From JBDHZU01 sp039812085 (lineage in GTDB: Bacteria > Actinomycetota > Actinomycetes > S36-B12 > UBA10799), in assembly GCA_039812085.1 (NCBI GenBank), contig JBDHZU010000064.1:1-10581 (forward strand): DNA of 10,581 nucleotides, in the 5' to 3' direction. Shown here piece by piece: positions 6,513 through 10,581 of the stretch. Position 1 is the stretch's first letter, and every line of letters begins with the position of its first letter. Under the pieces are notes generated by a model that saw nothing but the letters and a program-made list of their open reading frames with translations, did not search any database and was not told the DNA's origin. The position numbers and the translations under genes were made by a program.

Positions 6513-8309
6513 TTACTTCCGGATGCTGACAACCTGGGAGGCGACTGGTCCGCTGCCCTTGATGTTGATGGCGTTAATGCGGACGCGGTACCTGATTGTG
6601 TTCGACAGGATGTCGCCGCGCAGGGTGCGGTTGCACTTTGTGTGCTTCAACAGGAAGCTACGGGTGAACGTGTATGTCAAGACGTTCTTGCTGACCTTCT
6701 TGTCGATGATCTGCTTGCTGCAGCCGATCAGGTTCAGCCGCAGGCGGTATGAGTCGGCTGGCCGAATCCCATCTGGGTTCTTCGGTGTCTTCCAACGAAC
6801 GGTTGTCTTCTTCGCCTTGCCACCCCCGGTGACTTTCACCTTTTGCGGGATGAGTGGCTTCTTATACGGGGACGGGAGGTTCGTGATGGTCAGGGCTTGT
6901 TTGAGAGTCCCGTGCTGGGCGTCGGTGTTCGTAACAGTGACGTCGACTTTCTGGCCGAGATGACCAGGGAGGGCCGGCACTCGGAAGGTCACAGTCGTGC
7001 GGTTGATCCAGTGAATATCTGCTGCTTCAACGCCATCCACGGTGACTTTGGCTCCGTACCAAAGGTTGGCACCCTTGAGGGTGATCTTGGTTCCACCGGC
7101 GATGGATTCGGTCGTTGGGCTGACGCTTGTCGGTCCAGGTGGATCGGTGAATACACGAACCGAATCCCCGACTTGGTTGCCGACGTAAATGTTCTTCGCC
7201 GAGTCGAAGGCCATGCCGCGTACGCCATTGAGTTGTGTCTTCGATCCGGCCAAGACTTTGATCGGGGCAATGTTTACTGTCGAGCCTGACCCATCAATCC
7301 AGCTCTTATCGAAAACGCGCACTGAGTTTCCGCCACCGCCACCGACGACGGTATTGCCGGACGGGTCCAGTGCCAGTCCTACTGCCTGCCCCGACAAACC
7401 AGTGGATGTCCCTTCAAGCACATTGAGGGGATCAATCTCAACCTTGCCAGTCGTGCCCCCTCTGCAACTGACGCTCGACGATATTTGGGTGTTCCAATTC
7501 GCTGGCCATACCGAGACCTTCGAGTACGTGGTTCCGGTCACCAACATTCGTCCCTGCTTGTCGAACACCACCCCGAAAGCGCCCTTGGTGTTGTACCAAC
7601 TGCGCATGCTCACAGTGGGGCATATCGATACCTCACCTGAGCCGCTGGCAGGCTTATCAATCCAGTTCGTCGGGAAGGTGTCCACGGTTCCGTAGTAGCT
7701 GGCCGTGACGTAGAGGTAGTTGCCCTTGAATGCAATACGCCGCGGGATATTGACAGAGACAGTGGCCCCGGCCGTGTAGGGCATATTCAGTCTCTTACTC
7801 GGCGCGATGTTGACGTGAGTGCCGGTATGCGACAGCCAATTAGCCGGGTACATGTTGATGTGGTGGCCATCAATTTTGGGGTTAGCGTCTCGAGTGTTCG
7901 CCACATAGAACCGACCGTGGGAATCCCACGCGATACCACCAGGGCCGTACAACTTGGTCTTGTCGCCCTGGAGGACTTTGATCGGTGCGACGTCGCCAGC
8001 AGCGGTGTTGATGAAGTGGGGATCGAATACCGAAATTGAGTTGTTGCTGATGTTCGATACGTACAAGTTGCCGTCAGGGCCGAATGCAACATCGTCGGCC
8101 CCGTCAATATGAGTCTTGGGTCCGTTCAGTGATTTCACCGGTTTGATGTTGCAGGTGGTTGGTGATGGGTGCGGCGGAGCTTCGCCACAGTTCATCCAGG
8201 CCGCTTGGGCAGGGTTGAGAGGTGCTCCGATGAGTAGGCCAGCACCCACGGCGACCGATGCTGCCGCCGCAAGGAACGAGCGGGGAAGCGGACGAACACG
8301 ATGACTCAT
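6513..8309 (-). CDS. Secreted beta-propeller protein with IPT/TIG and Fn3-like domains
   Basis: The start is ATG 8309, because AAGGAG (8324-8319) lies 9 nt upstream. A longer frame up to 8399 exists but would bury the signal peptide. The resulting 598 residues begin with a Sec signal peptide (basic SHRVRPLPR, hydrophobic core about 11-29, cleavage after AQA at residue 36). Residues about 55-390 carry about six imperfect repeats, each with a pattern like GIAFD..G..YV.N, then a V.V(F/W) strand, an aromatic step (PANW, PTNWI, DKSWID, DPHFI), then VNIAPIKVL. This is NHL-like propeller architecture. Residues about 392-478 match an IPT/TIG immunoglobulin-like domain (PTSVSPTTESIAGGTKITLKG). Residues about 484-598 form an Fn3-like domain with C530 and C559. 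There is no LPXTG motif or C-terminal membrane anchor, so it is probably released or loosely wall-bound. Ligand and function are unknown. Confidence 0.85.
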   Translation of the reverse strand: MSHRVRPLPRSFLAAAASVAVGAGLLIGAPLNPAQAAWMNCGEAPPHPSPTTCNIKPVKSLNGPKTHIDGADDVAFGPDGNLYVSNISNNSISVFDPHFINTAAGDVAPIKVLQGDKTKLYGPGGIAWDSHGRFYVANTRDANPKIDGHHINMYPANWLSHTGTHVNIAPSKRLNMPYTAGATVSVNIPRRIAFKGNYLYVTASYYGTVDTFPTNWIDKPASGSGEVSICPTVSMRSWYNTKGAFGVVFDKQGRMLVTGTTYSKVSVWPANWNTQISSSVSCRGGTTGKVEIDPLNVLEGTSTGLSGQAVGLALDPSGNTVVGGGGGNSVRVFDKSWIDGSGSTVNIAPIKVLAGSKTQLNGVRGMAFDSAKNIYVGNQVGDSVRVFTDPPGPTSVSPTTESIAGGTKITLKGANLWYGAKVTVDGVEAADIHWINRTTVTFRVPALPGHLGQKVDVTVTNTDAQHGTLKQALTITNLPSPYKKPLIPQKVKVTGGGKAKKTTVRWKTPKNPDGIRPADSYRLRLNLIGCSKQIIDKKVSKNVLTYTFTRSFLLKHTKCNRTLRGDILSNTIRYRVRINAINIKGSGPVASQVVSIRK

Positions 8310-8468
8310 CTGACAGATCTCCTTGAACTCACTGCGCTGGGCACATGAGTATTTGCGACTCTCGACCGATCTTGCACTGTGTCGCGCCCTAATGCCCAAC
8401 AGTGATGTTCGTCAGTAACCCTTGTATGAAGGACGAGACAAGGTCGATCTGTCACAGCCCGTACTCAG
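8310..8468. other. Intergenic region upstream of the secreted propeller gene
   Basis: It contains the AAGGAG ribosome site (8319-8324, minus strand) of the propeller gene and presumably its promoter, but I cannot point to a convincing -35/-10 pair. The 159 nt before the remnant at 8469 otherwise show nothing I can support. The segment may include decayed sequence of the lost plus-strand gene. Confidence 0.4.
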
Positions 8469-8648
8469 GTGAAACTCTCCGGCAGTAGCAGTAAACGGTG
8501 CTTCCGCTTGGTGAAGGGCAAGAGCCGAAAGCTATCGATCCACACCAGCGGCAAGTGCTCATTCAAGCTGACTGCTACCTATACGGCACCAGGCAATTCA
8601 AAGTACCGACCGCTCAAGGTCACGAAGACCTACCGCATCAAACGATAA
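8469..8648 (+). pseudogene. Remnant of a secreted Ig-like repeat protein (C-terminal fragment)
   Basis: An open frame of 59 codons ends at TAA 8646-8648 and is open back to a TGA at about 8427. It encodes a basic peptide that includes SKRCFRLVKGKSRKLSIHTS, GKCSFKLTATYTAPGNSKYR and TKTYRIKR. The pattern of two cysteines, a central G-C-turn strand, then TAPGN-x-x-Y-x-P and a final TYRIKR strand resembles the last unit of bacterial Ig-like surface repeats, where such repeats normally follow a signal peptide and several copies. Here there is no signal peptide, no ribosome site before GTG 8469, and no upstream repeats, so I read it as the tail of a lost gene rather than a functional one. It is flanked by two minus-strand genes. 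A small stand-alone basic peptide is a less likely alternative. Confidence 0.5.
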
Positions 8649-8675
8649 CCGCGGAAAGTCGCGCGTACTGATCAG

Positions 8676-9503
8676 CTACTGAGGCGGGCACGGGATGTCA
8701 GCTCCCGCCCCACCTTGATATGGCTGGGTGGGATGAGCCACGTAGGAGTTGATGGCTTCCACTAATCCAGTGGAAGCGGTGCGGGCCACAAAAGAAAACG
8801 GTTCCGGCACCTGTTGGCCGTCAGACAGCATCAGGCAATGTTCCCAAGCCAACTTCAATCCGGGGACCTGTCCCGTCAAGTACTGCACGCTACCCAGGCC
8901 TCCGCCATAGGCAAATGCATCCCCAGCGACGACTCTTTGGGCTGCGTGGGCTTCGTCGTTGGTGTACTCCACTTTCGTGTTGGTGATCCCGGCCATCTTG
9001 AGCCGAGACTGAAGGTCAATATCTGCGGTTGAACCCTTGGTGACGATGACGGTCTTGCCAGCAAGCTGGTGGATGTCGTCGAGGGTGTCCTTCTCGTTGA
9101 TACCGAAAGATCGAGCAACCCGGTAGTAGTGATCGGACCACTGTGCTGCCGCACCGGTCTGCTTCTCTCGCTGCTCAATCTCGGCGATTCCCGAGGCTGC
9201 AACATCGCACGTTCCTTTGCCCGGCTCCATCCAGATGTTGTTGAACTCTTTGACCTCAACTGGCTGGAACTGCAGACCCGCTTGCTGGGCAAACTGCTGC
9301 ATGTAGGTGACGTCCCAACCCGTCCATTCCCCGTTCTGTTTGCTGACGAACGGCGCAAACCCGGGATACATACACACTTTGAGCACCCCCGGCTGCAAAG
9401 TCGTGATCGTGTCAGACGCCGACGCATCCCGGTTCCCGGAAGAACATGCCGACACCAGCGCTAGCACACAAACGACAACACCGATCAGCTTTCGTGAACC
9501 CAT
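8676..9503 (-). CDS. Solute-binding lipoprotein, family 3 (amino-acid-type ABC transporter)
   Basis: This is an extracytoplasmic substrate-binding lipoprotein that would deliver a small solute, typically a polar amino acid, to an ABC importer. From ATG 9503 it has 275 residues. An upstream TTG at 9518 is possible but less attractive, and SD support is weak for both. A lipoprotein signal peptide ends in lipobox LVSAC with C20 as the lipidated cysteine, followed by a Ser/Asp/Ala linker. The family-3 fold shows in VLKVCMYPGFAPFVSKQNGE (40-59) with GWDV, then GTCDVAASGIAEIEQREK (97-114), GKTVIVTKGSTADIDLQSRL (149-168), and a C-terminal PEPFSFVART...VEAINSYV. Cysteines at 44, 99, 223 and 272 could pair. 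No permease or ATPase gene is adjacent, so the partner is elsewhere or absent. It diverges from the TetR-type regulator across 129 nt and may share its operators. Confidence 0.85.
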   Translation of the reverse strand: MGSRKLIGVVVCVLALVSACSSGNRDASASDTITTLQPGVLKVCMYPGFAPFVSKQNGEWTGWDVTYMQQFAQQAGLQFQPVEVKEFNNIWMEPGKGTCDVAASGIAEIEQREKQTGAAAQWSDHYYRVARSFGINEKDTLDDIHQLAGKTVIVTKGSTADIDLQSRLKMAGITNTKVEYTNDEAHAAQRVVAGDAFAYGGGLGSVQYLTGQVPGLKLAWEHCLMLSDGQQVPEPFSFVARTASTGLVEAINSYVAHPTQPYQGGAGADIPCPPQ

Positions 9504-9543
9504 GCCTACAGCCTGCAACTGCAGCTAGGCCTACGCAAACCAT

Positions 9544-9556
9544 CCTCCGTAGGAGG
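9544..9556. repeat. Short inverted repeat CCTCC-GTA-GGAGG in the divergent region
   Basis: A perfect 5-bp inverted repeat with a 3-nt centre lies 41 nt upstream of the lipoprotein ATG. It differs in sequence from the tetO-like palindromes nearby. It could be a second regulator site or chance. On the minus strand GGAGG abuts an ATG, but that frame does not lead into the lipoprotein. Confidence 0.3.
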
Positions 9557-9585
9557 CCACGCCATCGGCGGGTGCCACCCCAAAT

Positions 9586-9614
9586 TTGACTTCCTATCAC
9601 CGATAGGCAATAGT
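9586..9614 (+). promoter_or_regulatory. Predicted promoter of the tetR-family gene
   Basis: TTGACT (9586-9591) and AATAGT (9609-9614) are separated by 17 bp, a good sigma70-type arrangement. The predicted start near 9621 leaves about 12 nt before the ATG at 9633, so the message would have almost no leader, in line with the missing Shine-Dalgarno. One palindrome fills the spacer and another covers the predicted start point. Confidence 0.55.
9593..9607. promoter_or_regulatory. Palindromic operator 1 (tetO-like)
   Basis: CCTATC-ACC-GATAGG is a perfect 6-3-6 palindrome centred at 9600, inside the -35/-10 spacer. Its half-site CTATC is the same as in operator 2. A repressor bound here would block RNA polymerase. 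Confidence 0.7.
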
Positions 9615-9615
9615 A

Positions 9616-9628
9616 CTATCAGTGATAG
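9616..9628. promoter_or_regulatory. Palindromic operator 2, identical to the Tn10 tetO2 core
   Basis: CTATC-AGT-GATAG is a perfect 5-3-5 palindrome centred at 9622, 22 bp (about two helical turns) from operator 1, and only 4 nt before the start codon. From knowledge of Tn10, the central 13 bp of tetO2 (CCTATCAGTGATAGA region) are the same bases. It covers the predicted transcription start. Confidence 0.75.
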
Positions 9629-9632
9629 GTAA

Positions 9633-10226
9633 ATGGGGGTGGGCATCATCATCAGCAAGGTTGAGCTGCGACGGGAAGCGAAGATCGCTGTGATCGTCGA
9701 GGCTGCATGGGAACTGGCGCGTGAACACGGTATCCAGCTGATCTCACTGCGGGACCTGGCGCAGAAGGTCGGAATGCGACAGCCATCGCTATATGCCTAC
9801 TTCGACTCCAAGAACGCGCTGTATGACGAGATGTTCGCCGATGGAAACAGGCAGCTACTGCGCATGCTGTCCGGACTACACCTGCCCGCAGACCCACGGG
9901 TGGCATTGAAAACCGTGCTCGGCGCGTTCGCCACTTTCGCTGTCGACGACCCAGCGAGGAACTCGCTGTTGTTTCGCCGCGTGATACCGGGCTTCGAACC
10001 GAGCACGGATTCATACGCATTAGCCCAGGAAGCGCTGGCACGCATCGTGGCAGTGATGAACGCGGCGGGCGTGACCGAGTCCGGCGATATCGATTGCTTT
10101 GTCGCGATGACCGCTGGCCTCATCGAGGCTCAGCTCAGTAACGACCCGGGCGGCGATCGCTGGTTGCAGCACCTGGACCGAATGACCGACATCCTTCTCG
10201 ACGACATATTGACACGGAGCCTCTAA
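9633..10226 (+). CDS. TetR-family transcriptional regulator, probable autorepressor
   Basis: This 197-residue protein has the TetR architecture. The N-terminal helix-turn-helix domain (about residues 14-62) includes ISLRDLAQKVGMRQPSLYAY, with the recognition helix around Q50-P51-S52-L53-Y54, then FDSKNALYDEM. Tn10 TetR has LAQKLGVEQPTLYWHV in the same place, which is notable because the adjacent operators match tetO. The ligand-binding domain (AVDDPARNSLLFRRVIPGFE, residues 103-122, and NDPGGDRWLQHLDRMTDILL near the end) is not that of tetracycline repressors. It resembles the C-terminal type seen in many actinobacterial TetR/AcrR proteins, so tetracycline is probably not the inducer. ATG 9633 has no Shine-Dalgarno and sits 4 nt after operator 2. 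The stop overlaps the next start by 1 nt (TAATG), so both genes are likely repressed together. Confidence 0.9.
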   Translation: MGVGIIISKVELRREAKIAVIVEAAWELAREHGIQLISLRDLAQKVGMRQPSLYAYFDSKNALYDEMFADGNRQLLRMLSGLHLPADPRVALKTVLGAFATFAVDDPARNSLLFRRVIPGFEPSTDSYALAQEALARIVAVMNAAGVTESGDIDCFVAMTAGLIEAQLSNDPGGDRWLQHLDRMTDILLDDILTRSL

Positions 10227-10581
10227 TGAAGACCAAGACTGCCACTGCTACCGGTATCACCCGTATTGACCGAGCTGAAGCTCGGAGACTTGCCTCCCCT
10301 GAGTTCGAGAAGTTCGCCGCCTTGATCTCGTCACTGAGTCCTGACGAGTGGGCGACAGACACCGACTGTGTTGGCTGGGATGTGCGCGCGATGACTCTGC
10401 ATGTCCTGGGTTCGGCTGACGCCCAAGCGTCGCCACTGGTCTTCCTGCACCAGTTGCGTCACGGCTTGCCGTTGAACAAGAAGATCGACTCCCACCACTG
10501 GGTCGACGGACTCAACGAGCTTCAGATCCGCGAGCGCACCGACTTGACCAAGGACGAGGTCATTGCCCAGCTACAGGCGGT
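10226..10581 (+). CDS. Maleylpyruvate isomerase-like (DinB fold, mycothiol-dependent) protein, 3' end outside window
   Basis: The first 118 codons are visible; the gene runs off the window. ATG 10226 shares its A with the TAA stop of the regulator gene, and GGAG (10216-10219) is 6 nt upstream, so the start is well supported. The N-terminal half fits the MDMPI N-terminal/DinB-like four-helix fold: an LSPDEWATDTDCVGWDVRAM stretch at residues 37-56, leading to H59 in LHVLGSADAQAS, the position of the first metal-binding His in this family, then HQLRHGLPL, WVDGLNELQIRERTDLTKDE. Characterised members bind zinc or nickel and use mycothiol or another thiol in isomerisation or conjugation reactions. 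The second and third metal-ligand histidines would lie farther on, so activity cannot be judged. It is co-transcribed with, and probably controlled by, the preceding TetR-type protein. Confidence 0.82.
   Translation, partial: MKTKTATATGITRIDRAEARRLASPEFEKFAALISSLSPDEWATDTDCVGWDVRAMTLHVLGSADAQASPLVFLHQLRHGLPLNKKIDSHHWVDGLNELQIRERTDLTKDEVIAQLQA

Noticed and set aside
8310..8399. The 30-codon upstream extension of the propeller gene
   Set aside because: AAGGAG before ATG 8309 and a complete signal peptide from that start make the longer form unlikely.
9541..9556. GGAGG directly followed by ATG on the minus strand upstream of the lipoprotein
   Set aside because: The ATG has no spacing from the SD and is out of frame with the lipoprotein. 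The frame encodes nothing recognisable.
9633..10226. Calling the regulator a tetracycline-resistance repressor
   Set aside because: Only the DNA-binding half and operator resemble Tn10 TetR. The ligand domain differs, and no tetA-type efflux gene is adjacent.

Overview
The window looks like chromosomal DNA of an actinomycete (Actinomycetota) with moderately high GC. The evidence is a typical actinobacterial FtsE/FtsX/SmpB cluster, a protein of the mycothiol-dependent maleylpyruvate isomerase-like family, very short or absent 5' leaders, and frequent GTG starts. I see no insertion sequence, integrase, CRISPR array, tRNA or rRNA. The species cannot be named from the sequence alone.

Left part (1-5345, all on +): the C-terminal half of lysyl-tRNA synthetase (lysS), two unrecognised small proteins (1007-1480 and 1536-2060), then ftsE-ftsX (overlapping by 4 nt), smpB, and an amidohydrolase-2 family hydrolase that overlaps smpB by 4 nt. 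FtsEX is the membrane ABC-type complex that controls cell-wall hydrolysis at division. SmpB is the tmRNA partner in ribosome rescue. The tmRNA gene itself is not in the window. A perfect 14-bp stem-loop at 5347-5388 closes this block and separates it from converging genes.

Middle part (5415-8648, mostly on -): two small unrecognised membrane proteins and a large secreted protein. One membrane protein appears to start at a non-standard ATT codon behind a full-strength Shine-Dalgarno sequence. The secreted protein has a signal peptide, a six-repeat beta-propeller, an IPT/TIG domain and an Fn3-like domain. Upstream of the secreted protein, on the opposite strand, is a 59-codon remnant (8469-8648) resembling the end of another secreted Ig-like repeat protein.

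Right part (8676-10581): a solute-binding lipoprotein (-) diverges from a TetR-family regulator (+). The regulator is followed by, and overlaps by 1 nt, a maleylpyruvate isomerase-like gene cut by the window edge. The 114-bp divergent region holds two palindromes. One has a 13-bp core identical to the classical Tn10 tetO2 core, and the regulator's recognition helix resembles that of Tn10 TetR. They sit in the spacer and at the predicted start of a good sigma70-type promoter, so autoregulation is the natural reading. This is the most interesting signal in the window.
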